Assembly (NCBI GenBank): GCA_964605705.1
Contig: CAZSDW010000033.1
Coordinates: forward strand, 1 to 33,844
Reading direction: 5' to 3'
Origin: CAZSDW01 sp964605705
Lineage (GTDB): Bacteria > Fidelibacterota > UBA2242
DNA length: 33,844 nucleotides
Shown here: positions 15,988 to 25,030 of the stretch, in pieces
How the letters are laid out: the number at the start of each line of letters is the position of its first letter
Numbering within the stretch: position 1 is the stretch's first letter
Translations under genes and position numbers: made by a program
Notes under the pieces: generated by a model
The model's input: only the letters and a program-made list of their open reading frames with translations
Database searches by the model: none
What the model was told of the DNA's origin: nothing

Positions 15988-18204
15988 TTATTCGATACTA
16001 TCAAATTCAGTCTTGCATTTCGAGCAAAAAGTAACGATGCCTTTGGCGCGGGTTTCTTTACGTTCCAATATCCCATAGCCACAATTCCCACAAACTTTTG
16101 CCAGCGGCTCATTCCAGGTGGCAAACTTGCAAGCCGGGTACTTGCTGCACCCGTAAAAGGTTTTTCCACGACTGGTTTTCTTCTCGACCAGTTTCCCGTC
16201 ACAGTCCGGTTCGGGACAATTGATATTCAAAGTAAAGGGCTCGGTGGTTTTACATCTGGGATAATTTGAGCACGCCCAGAACTTTCCAAATCTGCCCTGC
16301 CTGACAATCATTTTACCCTGACACTTGGGGCAGCTTTTCTCCGGCAGATCCCCCACTGTTTCAAGCTCTCCAAGGGCTTTGGTGTTCCGGCACTCCGGGA
16401 AACCCGAACAGGCTAGAAATTTTCCATTTCGACTCCACTTGATTACCATCGGTGATCCACAAAGATCACATTTCTCTTCAGTAACTTCCTGAAGTTTGTT
16501 TTTGATCTGCTTGCGCCGATCATCCAGTTTACCCAGTGATTTTTCAAAAGGCTCATAAAATTCCCGCAGTACTTCGCTCCAGTTCTTTTTATTGCCCTCG
16601 ATATTGTCAAGTTCTTCTTCCATCAATGCTGTGAATTTGACGTTAAAGATTTCCGGCATATTACCGACTAAAATGGAGTTGACGGTTTTACCAAGGTCAG
16701 TCGGTTGCAGGTAGCCCTTGACCCGTTCCACATAATTTCGAGTCAGGATTGTCGATACAATCGTCGCATATGTACTCGGTCTGCCAATCCCCAGATTATC
16801 CATTTCCTTGATCAGCGTACCGTCACTGTAGCGAGGCAGCGCTTCCGTATATTTCTGTTCGGGATTGAGCTGTAATAATTTCAGTAATTCATCTTTTGTC
16901 AATTTTACCGGCAATTTCTGTGCGCCGTTTTCTTTAGCGTCTTCACGCCACGCACGCAGGTAACCATCAAATATTAAATCACTGCTGGTGGCTCTGAACA
17001 GATAATGTTCAGCCTTTATATCTATGGTTTTCTGTTTATAGCGGGCGGGCGCCATTTGGCAAGCGGCAAAACGGTTCCAGATCAGCTGATATAATTTTTT
17101 TTGATCCGGCGTCAGGTGGGTATTAATGGTTTCCGGCGACAAATCGAAGCGGGTTGGACGAATCCCTTCATGAGCATCTTGTACATTCTTCTTTTGGGTC
17201 TTAAAATACCGCGGATTAGCCGGTAAATACTCTTCTCCATATTGCTTTCCAATAAATTCCCGGACGCCGTTAATCGCCTCCTTGGAAATTCGGACTGAAT
17301 CGGTTCGCATATAAGTAATCAAACCGACCAGTTCACCGCCGACATTGATTCCCTCGTACAGCTGCTGGGCAATTTTCATGGTTTTAAACGGAGGGAAACG
17401 AAAGCGCTTGGTGGCATCCTGTTGCAGCGTGCTGGTAATAAAGGGCGGCGAGGGTGATTTTGCCTGCTCTTTTTCTGCAATTGAATAAACCATGTACCGC
17501 GCATCTTTTAAAATCTTTAGATGATTTTGAACATCCACCGCACTATGAATTTCCGGTTTTTTATTATCAATTTTAACACACTTGGCTGTAAATGATTCAC
17601 CTTGTCTTGTTTCCAGGTCAGCAAGAATTTCCCAGAACTCTTTGGGAACAAAGTTTTCGATTTCCGCTTCCCGCTCACAGATAATTCGTAACGCCACGGA
17701 CTGAACACGTCCGGCGCTAAGCCCCCGGTACAATGTTTTCCAAAGAAAAGGACTAACCTGGTAACCTACCAGGCGATCCACAACCCGGCGAGCCTGTTGC
17801 GCATTAACGAGACTAATATCAATCTTCCGTGGATGTTTAATCCCGTACTGAATCCCGCTGAAGGTAATCTCATTGAACAGTACTCGCAAGATTTGACAAT
17901 CCGGAACCTTCAACGAATTGGCAATGTGCCAGGCGATCGCCTCGCCCTCACGGTCAGGGTCGGGAGCCAGATACACCGTCTCAGCGGATTGAGCTGCGGT
18001 TTTCAGCTGCTGAATAATTCTTGTCTTACCCTTAATAGTCACATATTTTGGTTTAAAATCTTTCTGGATATCAATCCCAAGTTCCTTTTCCGGCAAATCT
18101 TTGATATGACCTACTGAAGCGAGAACCTGAAAATCTTTACCCAGATATTTCTTGATAGTCCGGGCTTTTGAGGGTGATTCTACGATTAATAAATTTTTTG
18201 TCAT
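15988..18204 (-). CDS. topA: DNA topoisomerase I (type IA)
   Basis: The enzyme relaxes negative supercoils through a 5'-phosphotyrosine intermediate. The Toprim domain is N-terminal (LLIVESPSKA, then PDPDREGEA). RGLSAGRVQSVALR is the core signature, and ITYMRTDSVR holds the active-site tyrosine (Tyr298 from this start). Four cysteine zinc-ribbon motifs occupy about residues 575-735, three of the topoisomerase type with GKFxxCSxxPxC and a last one with CGNCGYG and CSKC. I choose the ATG at 18204 (738 aa) over a GTG at 18210 because AGGA lies at the right distance for the ATG and too close to the GTG. A weak promoter candidate (TTGGAT, 16 bases, TAAATT at 18253-18226) sits just upstream. Confidence 0.97.
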   Translation of the reverse strand: MTKNLLIVESPSKARTIKKYLGKDFQVLASVGHIKDLPEKELGIDIQKDFKPKYVTIKGKTRIIQQLKTAAQSAETVYLAPDPDREGEAIAWHIANSLKVPDCQILRVLFNEITFSGIQYGIKHPRKIDISLVNAQQARRVVDRLVGYQVSPFLWKTLYRGLSAGRVQSVALRIICEREAEIENFVPKEFWEILADLETRQGESFTAKCVKIDNKKPEIHSAVDVQNHLKILKDARYMVYSIAEKEQAKSPSPPFITSTLQQDATKRFRFPPFKTMKIAQQLYEGINVGGELVGLITYMRTDSVRISKEAINGVREFIGKQYGEEYLPANPRYFKTQKKNVQDAHEGIRPTRFDLSPETINTHLTPDQKKLYQLIWNRFAACQMAPARYKQKTIDIKAEHYLFRATSSDLIFDGYLRAWREDAKENGAQKLPVKLTKDELLKLLQLNPEQKYTEALPRYSDGTLIKEMDNLGIGRPSTYATIVSTILTRNYVERVKGYLQPTDLGKTVNSILVGNMPEIFNVKFTALMEEELDNIEGNKKNWSEVLREFYEPFEKSLGKLDDRRKQIKNKLQEVTEEKCDLCGSPMVIKWSRNGKFLACSGFPECRNTKALGELETVGDLPEKSCPKCQGKMIVRQGRFGKFWACSNYPRCKTTEPFTLNINCPEPDCDGKLVEKKTSRGKTFYGCSKYPACKFATWNEPLAKVCGNCGYGILERKETRAKGIVTFCSKCKTEFDSIE

Positions 18205-18351
18205 GTTCACTTCCTATCGGCGGGGAATTTACAAAGGTTATCCAGAAATCCAATGAATTTTACATTCCGATTTCATTAAATTGGTGAAAAACAGGATTTG
18301 TTGGTCCTATCGGAATTTTGATCTTCTTTATATTTGGAATCACATTTAATC

Positions 18352-18380
18352 AGTAAAAACAAAGGGGCTCACAAGCCTTG
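18352..18380 (-). terminator. Possible terminator after the iron-sulfur protein gene
   Basis: On the minus strand, CAAGGCT and AGCC..TTG can form an imperfect stem (bulged) followed by a TTTTT stretch, about 110 bases beyond the stop at 18488. The stem is weak, so this is tentative. The rest of the 283-base gap down to topA shows nothing else clear. Confidence 0.3.
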
Positions 18381-18487
18381 ATAATTCAGATGGAAATTAC
18401 TTACTGTAATACTGGCAATTATTATCATTACTGTATGGATAGGATTATTCGTCCGCTTGCTTTGCAGAGATCCCGGAATTACCCTGA

Positions 18488-19789
18488 TCAGCCAAAAGCC
18501 TCTTCGATATCCGGCATCATTCTTTTGGCACCCTTAACCAATGTATTCAGAAATACCGAGCGCAGCGGTTTGATTGCCAACGCGGCTTTGAATGGACGGG
18601 AACGCTCAATGACGGCAATTATACGTCCAAGGGCGCGATGGGATAATTTTTCAGGATCGTCGAATATTTGATCTGCCAACTTGCCGCGTTCTATAGCCAT
18701 GGCGATTGTCTTGTCGAACGTCGTTTCCGGTGTGTAAACCCGTTGCGGACGGGATACCATTCGCATAGCGTTTCGATTACACGTTGAAACGCACACACCG
18801 CAGCCAAGACAGAGTGTCGGCTCAATTCGGGCTTTTTTCTTCCCACTGAATTCATCAGATACAATATCAATAGCCTTTACGGGACAGGCAGTGACACACA
18901 GACCGCAGCCATTGCAGTTTTCTTCTTCACAAAAAGCTTGCCAGTTGGAAGTGACAATGGCTTGGCGCAAATCAAAGGTCCGAATCGCATCCAGTAATCC
19001 ACAACAGCAGCTGCAGCAATTGCAGATAAAGCTCACATTGCGTTGAACATTCTCACCGGTCTGCATCAGTCCCAATTCCTTGCACGTTTGCAAGATGCGC
19101 AGAGCTTCATTTTTGTCAATCAGCCGACCATTGCCGCTCCGGGCTATAATTTCAGCTGACATATTCAGGGTCAGGCAGACCTCCTGCGGATTATCGCAGG
19201 CTTTGCCAAGGTGCTGTGCTTTATGGCGACAGGCGCATAATGAAACTGATATTGCCGAAGCGTTTGCTACAATCCGTGACACCCGCTCCCAATCGAGAAT
19301 TTCCGTAAGATTATCATCGAGAAGCGCTTCTTCATGCACCAGAGCCCTGCCTAACTGGGTAGTTCCCTGAAAAATTGCCCGACTGAACCGGTCGTCCACA
19401 TGCATATACTCATCAAACAATTTCGCCAGAGTTTTCAGTGGTACATCCTCACGGGTTCGCATGAAGGTATATTCAAAAAACCCAATAACCACCGGCGGCA
19501 GTGAAAAATATTGCTGTCCTTTCAGTTCCATATCAATAACAAGGCCCCGTCGCGCCATATCCCGTAGTCGATCATTGAGTTTATCCGCCGGTTGTCCGAT
19601 TTTCGCCGCAATTTTAACAAGCGGCGTAGGCGTACCCGGTAATTGGCGGGCGATATCAGCTTCCGCAGGATTGAACAGTATCTTCAGAATTTTAATGAAC
19701 GTCGGAGAATCCGGAGCACCAGTCAGTTTACTGTCCAGGCGCTGCTGCAGCAGGCGATAAGAGCGATCCGGATTGGCAATATGTCCCAT
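18488..19789 (-). CDS. Multi-cluster 4Fe-4S protein with N-terminal winged-helix-like domain
   Basis: The 433-residue soluble protein is unusually cysteine-rich. Residues about 35-90 look like a winged helix (PLVKIAAKIGQPADKLNDRLRDM). A second block has Cys185, Cys187, Cys198 and Cys205 (CACRHKAQHLGKACDNPQEVC). A third has six cysteines in eight residues at 256-263 (CNCCSCCC). A bacterial-type two-cluster ferredoxin follows, with Cys292/295/298/302 and Cys327/330/333/337. No membrane segment or redox-enzyme domain is present, so it may be an electron-transfer or redox-sensing protein. Similar proteins are annotated only as 4Fe-4S dicluster proteins, to my knowledge. No Shine-Dalgarno precedes the ATG; a good promoter ends only about 10 bases before it. 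It stands alone between a terminator and topA. Confidence 0.85.
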   Translation of the reverse strand: MGHIANPDRSYRLLQQRLDSKLTGAPDSPTFIKILKILFNPAEADIARQLPGTPTPLVKIAAKIGQPADKLNDRLRDMARRGLVIDMELKGQQYFSLPPVVIGFFEYTFMRTREDVPLKTLAKLFDEYMHVDDRFSRAIFQGTTQLGRALVHEEALLDDNLTEILDWERVSRIVANASAISVSLCACRHKAQHLGKACDNPQEVCLTLNMSAEIIARSGNGRLIDKNEALRILQTCKELGLMQTGENVQRNVSFICNCCSCCCGLLDAIRTFDLRQAIVTSNWQAFCEEENCNGCGLCVTACPVKAIDIVSDEFSGKKKARIEPTLCLGCGVCVSTCNRNAMRMVSRPQRVYTPETTFDKTIAMAIERGKLADQIFDDPEKLSHRALGRIIAVIERSRPFKAALAIKPLRSVFLNTLVKGAKRMMPDIEEAFG

Positions 19790-19798
19790 TAGGACTTT

Positions 19799-19827
19799 AT
19801 TCTAATCAGAAAAATCGCGGATGGCAA
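19799..19827 (-). promoter_or_regulatory. Promoter of the iron-sulfur protein gene, nearly leaderless
   Basis: On the minus strand TTGCCA (19822-19827), a 17-base spacer and TAGAAT (19799-19804) make a good sigma-70-type promoter. Transcription would start about 19792, only some three bases before the ATG at 19789. The element sits between the terminator of the upstream operon (19831-19870) and the gene, exactly where a promoter is needed. Confidence 0.55.
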
Positions 19828-19830
19828 CAA

Positions 19831-19870
19831 AAATAAAAATCCCGCCAGCTAATAATAACCGACGGGATTT
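19831..19870 (-). terminator. Intrinsic terminator of the TetR/Lol-like operon
   Basis: On the minus strand AAATCCCG pairs with CGGGATTT across a loop, and the stem is followed by TTTTATTTTTG. It lies about 20-60 bases past the stop of the LolA-like gene (19892) and marks the end of that operon. Confidence 0.8.
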
Positions 19871-19891
19871 AAATTAGATAACAGGCTTTTT

Positions 19892-20635
19892 TTATTTTCG
19901 CAATGCAGCCTTCGTAAACTGGTACTCCGGAATATCCACATTGAAATCAATGGAATCGATAATATATTCCGTCCCGTCACCACGTGACAGCATGTCCTTG
20001 AATGTCATGCGTTTCGGAAGCCAGCGACCGTCCTGCTGAAACACCTCATGGATTTCTGTCATTTTCAGCAGCTTCCCGCTTTTGGCATAGCGTTCCTCTT
20101 TCAGGGGCAGCCAGCGCTGGGCATCCACCCAGATCTTACGGGAATTATAGGCTACGTCGCTATTATTCGCGGTGAGTTCCAAGACCCAACAATCACGTGT
20201 ATTGTATGTTTCTTTTCCTAGCACCTTGGCATCGTAATTAACCCTCAGTTCATCACTTTCCATCATATCCTCATAGGACATATCAGACCCCATCACCGAC
20301 TGCTTGAGCAAGTGACCGGAAATGGTAATGATCCGGTCACTGGGTTCCGGTGTGTAGATCCATAGGCTCTTTTCCAGTTTGAGCATCTTTTTGCCTTTCT
20401 CACGGGCAGGCGCCAAGTACTCCACAAATGCTTTATCATTGCCCTTGGACCAGGCTTTTGATTGGATAGTACGATCGCCGGTGCGGCTGTGGACAATCAT
20501 TGTTGAAGTACTTATGGCTTCGCCAAATACCTGGTTCTCATCAATCCGTTTCAGGATTCCATCTCCCGTCGGCGTCTGGGCATTCATAGAAATTACTAAT
20601 CCCGCGAGAAATAAATATATTAGAACTTTTCTCAT
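19892..20635 (-). CDS. Periplasmic LolA-like outer-membrane lipoprotein-sorting protein
   Basis: The 247-residue protein has a signal peptide (MRKVLIYLFLAGLVISMNAQ, cut near residue 20). The mature part has the LolA-like pattern: SKAWSKGNDKAFVEYLAP, then LWIYTPEPSDRIITISGHLLKQSVMG split by short turns, and RKIWVDAQRWLPLKEERY. This fold binds acyl chains in a half-barrel. It matches the broader LolA-like group that accompanies transporters more than housekeeping LolA, which is shorter (about 200 aa). It is the last gene of the operon: its ATG overlaps the permease stop (ATGA), with AAGGAG upstream. It would accept lipid or lipoprotein cargo from the ABC permeases and carry it across the periplasm; the cargo is unknown. 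Confidence 0.85.
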   Translation of the reverse strand: MRKVLIYLFLAGLVISMNAQTPTGDGILKRIDENQVFGEAISTSTMIVHSRTGDRTIQSKAWSKGNDKAFVEYLAPAREKGKKMLKLEKSLWIYTPEPSDRIITISGHLLKQSVMGSDMSYEDMMESDELRVNYDAKVLGKETYNTRDCWVLELTANNSDVAYNSRKIWVDAQRWLPLKEERYAKSGKLLKMTEIHEVFQQDGRWLPKRMTFKDMLSRGDGTEYIIDSIDFNVDIPEYQFTKAALRK

Positions 20636-21906
20636 GTCTCTAACTCCTTAAATAGTGAGGCTGTCTGACGTCTGTAGATACCGATTCCCGCCAGGGCTGT
20701 TCCGAGAATTGTGGCAATTAATCCCGGAAATAAACCGATATAATAGCTTTCTGTTGTTATTCTGGCTCTGAATACTAGCGGAATCATCATGTTGACATTT
20801 TTCATGGCACCACTGAGATCAAGCCCATGCACCTGTAAAATGTAAGCAGCTATCAGCCCCAGCGATGTGCCAATCACTGTACCTACCAGACCGATGAAAA
20901 CTGATTCATAGATCAGGGATGAATAAATATGCCGTTTATGTTCGCCGATAGCCAGCCGGACGCCCACTTCACCATAGCGTCGCAAACCACCTAAAAGCCC
21001 GGCGTTCCACAACACGATGGACATGATTATTACAAAAATAAACGCAATGGTGGCAGCCATGTTATTCGCCAGATCCAGGTAATCGCTGAGATTGCTGATC
21101 TCTTTTAGAGTCCCCATGACTGGTGCAAATTCATCAACACTATCTGCATATTTTTGGTTAAATTTGTCCACAATCGCCTGACTTTTCTCGTCATTATAGA
21201 CGCCATCCGGCAGATATCCCAGAATTTCACCGGCAGCATTTTCCATATTTAAAACCTGCTGAATATCAGCCACATCGGCAATCATGGCACCACGATCCAT
21301 CATTTCAATTCCAAAGTGAATAGTGCCAACCACTGTGAAGTTGCTTATCGCCATACTGCCATACATGCTGGAACTGATTAAGGTCGCATTTTCACCCAGA
21401 TTTATACCAAGTCTTTGTGCCATATCATCACTGACCAGGATTTCATAGGGTGACTGCGGCATTCGCCCGGACTTGACGGATTTGGCAATATTCATGGTTT
21501 TAATCTCAGTACTTCCCGGTGACAGTAAATCAACCCCCAAGCCGGCTACAGTTGCCTGGGAGCGGGTTTCGCCGTTTTCATCGGGAATATCCAGCAAACC
21601 ACCAAATTGGATTCGTTTGACCCAGGTCATATCAGGATATTCCTTTTTCAATTCCTGCATAATTTCATTAACACCGGTCAATGCCAGGTCATTGGGAACC
21701 TGGTCGGAATTTTCCGCATACGCACGACTCATGATTTTCACATGACCCGAAGAAAACCGCGCCGTTGAATCCACCATATCGGTCAGAAATCCGCCCATGA
21801 ATGCCTGAAAGAAAACCGTAATAAAAACACCAATCGTCACCATGATGATGGGAAACAAACTGCGATGACGGTCCCGCATCAAACCTTTAATTATAAAACT
21901 GATCAT
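20632..21906 (-). CDS. FtsX/LolC/E-family ABC transporter permease (second of pair)
   Basis: The 424-residue protein has the MacB/LolC/E layout: one N-terminal membrane segment (about 18-42), a periplasmic domain of some 230 residues, then three more membrane segments near 285-310, 330-358 and 390-415. The periplasmic part follows the MacB-like core pattern (VSDDMAQRLGINLGENATL). Such permeases do not form a classic channel; they pull cargo from the inner membrane by mechanical movement. The start overlaps the stop of the other permease (ATGA) and is preceded by AAGGGGG. With the 389-residue permease it would form a heterodimer like LolC/LolE. Confidence 0.9.
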   Translation of the reverse strand: MISFIIKGLMRDRHRSLFPIIMVTIGVFITVFFQAFMGGFLTDMVDSTARFSSGHVKIMSRAYAENSDQVPNDLALTGVNEIMQELKKEYPDMTWVKRIQFGGLLDIPDENGETRSQATVAGLGVDLLSPGSTEIKTMNIAKSVKSGRMPQSPYEILVSDDMAQRLGINLGENATLISSSMYGSMAISNFTVVGTIHFGIEMMDRGAMIADVADIQQVLNMENAAGEILGYLPDGVYNDEKSQAIVDKFNQKYADSVDEFAPVMGTLKEISNLSDYLDLANNMAATIAFIFVIIMSIVLWNAGLLGGLRRYGEVGVRLAIGEHKRHIYSSLIYESVFIGLVGTVIGTSLGLIAAYILQVHGLDLSGAMKNVNMMIPLVFRARITTESYYIGLFPGLIATILGTALAGIGIYRRQTASLFKELET

Positions 21907-23072
21907 TGTATTTTCCCCCTTATGGCGTCGGTTGGTTCCATTTTTGAAATGCGGCGGGCTGGCAAATAACTTACAATTGTCGTTGTAATCAATACAATTG
22001 CCGTCGTACCAAGCACCAGTGCTACGGAATAACTGGGATAAATCGTGTCGGCTATGGTTAAACCAAAATCATCGGTGCCCGCTGGCATGGACCAGCCGAC
22101 AACCGCCTGAAGCCAAAGCAACGGAGCGCCATATATGGTTGCTAAAATTGCCGCCAGGATCGAATGCATTGCCCCTTCAACAGTAAACAGCGTGACCACC
22201 TGCCGTTGGGTCATTCCCAGGGCGATATGGGTACCGATTTCTTTCTGACGACGGAATATTGACAAGACCTGCGTATCAAAAATCGCCAGCATCGCTAGTG
22301 ACATTAATACAATAAAATAGACAGAACCGCCAACGGATTTCATTTGAATCATTTCCCGGATTTCAGACAACAGGAAATAGTGGTCTTTGAAATGCCAATT
22401 CGGAATATCTCCTATGAAACCAGCTTCCTGCGATGTTATCAAAATAGTCGCCTCACCGGGCGTACGCGTCATTTCCCGATGTTTTTCCAGCGGTATCCAG
22501 ACTATCCCCAGGTCCATCACCGGCACATCGGTTTTGAATATGTGCACGATTTTGACCTCATCGGCATCAAAGGTGCCATTCACATCGCGCCAGCGAATGG
22601 TCACATAATCACCGACAGCCAGCTTATTGTTGCGGGCAGTGCGCTCGCCGATTATCGCTGGAATCCCATCATCATTGACAAGATAGCTGGTTGGTAATTC
22701 GATAATTTCTTGATCCGGACTGACTCCTCTCAAAGAGATGCTCTGAATGCGTCCTTCGGGATACATGGTTGCCTGGCTGATCAGGACCGGTGTCATTTCT
22801 CCCTGATCGATAGCCGCCAGTGCCGCACCAGGTATCACTCCATGACTTTCATCAATGGTAAAGGGGTCATAGGGATCATAATTTTCCTGCCAGTACTGAC
22901 CACCACCGATTTGCCAGGCGATGGTGTCCCGCCGAGCCTGCTGATCCCAGCCATTAATGACACCTTTGAACCAGATGATGACTACAAATGCCAGCGACAG
23001 GACAAATACATTGAGCCAGGTTCGTAACCGGGCGCCCATCAGATTTCGATACGCTAACTTTAACGCTAACAT
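21903..23072 (-). CDS. FtsX/LolC/E-family ABC transporter permease (first of pair)
   Basis: The 389-residue protein has four membrane segments: one N-terminal (NVFVLSLAFVVIIWF) and three C-terminal (FIVLMSLAMLAIF, ILAAILATIYGAPLLWL and ALVLGTTAIVLITTTIV). A periplasmic domain of about 200 residues separates the first from the rest. GTHIALGMTQRQV is the usual FtsX-type cytoplasmic coupling segment that meets the ATPase. It starts 13 bases after the LolD-like gene with GGGAGG upstream, and its end overlaps the next permease by four bases. It differs clearly in sequence from its partner, so the transporter is a heterodimer of permeases. Confidence 0.9.
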   Translation of the reverse strand: MLALKLAYRNLMGARLRTWLNVFVLSLAFVVIIWFKGVINGWDQQARRDTIAWQIGGGQYWQENYDPYDPFTIDESHGVIPGAALAAIDQGEMTPVLISQATMYPEGRIQSISLRGVSPDQEIIELPTSYLVNDDGIPAIIGERTARNNKLAVGDYVTIRWRDVNGTFDADEVKIVHIFKTDVPVMDLGIVWIPLEKHREMTRTPGEATILITSQEAGFIGDIPNWHFKDHYFLLSEIREMIQMKSVGGSVYFIVLMSLAMLAIFDTQVLSIFRRQKEIGTHIALGMTQRQVVTLFTVEGAMHSILAAILATIYGAPLLWLQAVVGWSMPAGTDDFGLTIADTIYPSYSVALVLGTTAIVLITTTIVSYLPARRISKMEPTDAIRGKIQ

Positions 23073-23085
23073 GATATCCTCCCGG

Positions 23086-23790
23086 TTATTGTTTTTTGAT
23101 TTGTTCGTCGTTCACTACCTTACCATCATCCAGACTGATCTTGCGATGCAGGTATTGAATGACTTTATCATCATGAGTGGCAAAAAGAAACGTCGTTTTC
23201 AGTTCTTCGTTCAGTTTTTCCATGGTCTGCAGAATATTGTGAGAATTCTGGGCATCAAGATTCGCTGTTGGTTCGTCTGCCAGAACGATCTTGGGAGATT
23301 TAACCATCGCCCGGGCAATCGATACCCGCTGACATTCACCACCGGACAGCTGTGCCGGGCGGGATTTCCGTTTGTCTTGGAGTCCAACCCAATCCAGTGC
23401 CTGATCTACCAGTTTACGTCGTTCGTCCTTGCTCATTTTAAGTAACAACAAGGGCAACTCGACATTCTCAAAAACATTGTAAACCGGCAGCAGATTGTAG
23501 GTCTGAAAAATGAATCCCAGGGAATGATTCCGCAATTGAGCGGACTGCCTGGCATTGAGATTTCCAATCGATTGACCCAGTACTTTGGCTTCCCCTTTGG
23601 TGGGTACATCCAGTGAACCGACAATGTTCAGCAGGGTTGTTTTTCCAGAACCACTCGGTCCGACGAGTCCGGCAAATTCTCCCTCACCAATGGTTAGGTT
23701 GATGTCGTTCAGCGCCCGAAAAAAACCACGACCAACCGGGTAGTCCTTCACCAGATTTCGAATTGTGATTAATTGACCGTTTTTCATCAT
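23086..23790 (-). CDS. LolD/MacB-type ABC transporter ATP-binding protein
   Basis: The 234-residue ATPase has Walker A GPSGSGKT (44-51), Q-loop Gln96 (FIFQTYNLLPVYN), signature LSGGE (148-152) and Walker B with catalytic glutamate (LADEP, Asp172/Glu173). It ends in a switch histidine (FATHD). FQTYNLLP and the LSGGE-type signature mark the LolD/MacB group that powers FtsX-type permeases. Two adjacent ATGs begin the gene; AGGGG lies six bases before the first. It leads the two permeases and the LolA-like gene. A 139-base gap separates it from the beta-barrel gene upstream, so it may have an extra promoter or simply be part of one long transcript. Confidence 0.95.
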   Translation of the reverse strand: MMKNGQLITIRNLVKDYPVGRGFFRALNDINLTIGEGEFAGLVGPSGSGKTTLLNIVGSLDVPTKGEAKVLGQSIGNLNARQSAQLRNHSLGFIFQTYNLLPVYNVFENVELPLLLLKMSKDERRKLVDQALDWVGLQDKRKSRPAQLSGGECQRVSIARAMVKSPKIVLADEPTANLDAQNSHNILQTMEKLNEELKTTFLFATHDDKVIQYLHRKISLDDGKVVNDEQIKKQ

Positions 23791-23929
23791 TTCAATCCCC
23801 TTTTTATTAATTAATTATTGTTTATAATTTTACCGCAAAAACACAAAGATTTACGCAAGGATCGCTATGTGTGATTATTGTATTTTTAGGCATAATTTAT
23901 ATTTCCCTTTGGCGGTTATTTTCCTCTCC
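23791..23929. other. 139-base gap inside the TetR/Lol-like gene cluster
   Basis: No gene is present. The region is AT-rich and includes a phrase (ACCGCAAAAACACAAAGATTT, about 23832-23852, followed by ACGCAAGG). This resembles the degenerate CGCAAAG-type filler common between genes in FCB genomes. On the minus strand TAAAAT and TATAAA could be -10 elements for the LolD-like gene, but no matching -35 at good spacing was found. No copy of the ATCGTAA box found upstream of tetR occurs here. Confidence 0.4.
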
Positions 23930-25030
23930 TTAATGATTATAAATCAGCATCAGCTGGGCACCATAACCGCCCATTGTATTAATCGTCGATATCTGGGTAT
24001 CCGGAAAATTAAACAGCGCCAGGTTAATTACAATTTTATCATAACTGCGCTGCCAGCTGACATACTGATAAGCATCCTTCGTTTTCCACGAATAAAAGCC
24101 CATCAGTGCCAGATTGTCGAATAATCCCAGCGGATAGCTCAGCATCACCGCCGACAGTTGAGATTCGTGGATGTAACCTGTCAGATCAGGTGAAATCCGG
24201 CTGATCATATGTTCACCGAGTACGTAAAGCCCGTTCCCAATTCCAAATGTATAATCAGTCCCCAGTGTCAGTAATTTGGTGAAGAAATCCGTACCCGAAT
24301 AATCCTGAACCTGCACCACTGCTTCAAACCAGGCACCAACGATCACATCCCAGCGTCCATCCAGAGCCAGTCGTGTCTCTTGAATTTCATTGACATCATC
24401 GCCGTCAAAAGTCGTATATGATGAACCGCCTATATTTCGGTGATGGGTCGTGAATGCAAATTCTCCCAGAGGCACCGGCAGCTGCAGCCTTCCACCGAAT
24501 TCCGGGATTTTCTTATCACTGCCATAGGCTTCCCAACCTTTGGGATTACCATTCCCGTACAATCCCCACAGCCAGATATTGGCATTATTCAGAAAATTAT
24601 AACGATAGCGCAAGCCCCAGACGCCTTCCGCAATGTTCATCGGATCCGTCGGACTCTGGCGATCAAACCACATCAGCGAGCGCAGCAATTGCGCCGGACC
24701 GAAATTGATTTTCTGCAGACCAATCTGGGTCTCAGACTGCTGGGTCGCGTATCTTAAATTAAACCGATAGGGACGAAAATCGTCGCTTGCTTCGCCGGCT
24801 TCCTTGTTGATATATCCATAGACTGACACTTCAAAATCGATGAGGCTTGCCGGGGATAATTGATTTGAGATTCGCAAATTTGGAATGTACTGGGCACCCA
24901 TACCACCATACCATATTCCATCATTGTTCCAGCCGCTGCCCCGCAGAGATAGCTGTCCCCTGAAATCACGCTCGGCGGCAAATCCAAGCTGCATAAAGAT
25001 GATCAGTATAAAGCCAAAACGGAATATCAC
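23930..25030 (-). CDS. Predicted outer-membrane beta-barrel encoded with TetR and the Lol-like transporter
   Basis: The 366-residue protein has a signal peptide (hydrophobic FGFILIIFMQLGFA, cut near residue 19). The mature part is a series of amphipathic strands with repeated turns, as in a porin-type barrel of perhaps 14-18 strands (RYNFLNNANIWLWGLYGNG; LGTDYTFGIGNGLYVLGEH). It ends GAQLMLIYNH. I cannot assign a family. The start codon is GTG; it overlaps the tetR stop as GTGA and has AAGGGA upstream, so it is translationally coupled to the regulator. The position suggests an outer-membrane exit or receptor for whatever the Lol-like system moves. By analogy, some MMPL-exporter operons pair a LolA-like protein with a barrel of the DUF1302 type. 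Confidence 0.75.
   Translation of the reverse strand: MIFRFGFILIIFMQLGFAAERDFRGQLSLRGSGWNNDGIWYGGMGAQYIPNLRISNQLSPASLIDFEVSVYGYINKEAGEASDDFRPYRFNLRYATQQSETQIGLQKINFGPAQLLRSLMWFDRQSPTDPMNIAEGVWGLRYRYNFLNNANIWLWGLYGNGNPKGWEAYGSDKKIPEFGGRLQLPVPLGEFAFTTHHRNIGGSSYTTFDGDDVNEIQETRLALDGRWDVIVGAWFEAVVQVQDYSGTDFFTKLLTLGTDYTFGIGNGLYVLGEHMISRISPDLTGYIHESQLSAVMLSYPLGLFDNLALMGFYSWKTKDAYQYVSWQRSYDKIVINLALFNFPDTQISTINTMGGYGAQLMLIYNH

Noticed and set aside
18378..18671. Plus-strand frame of 97 codons near the end of the iron-sulfur gene
   Set aside because: Its 3' half is antisense to the iron-sulfur protein and it shows no recognisable features.
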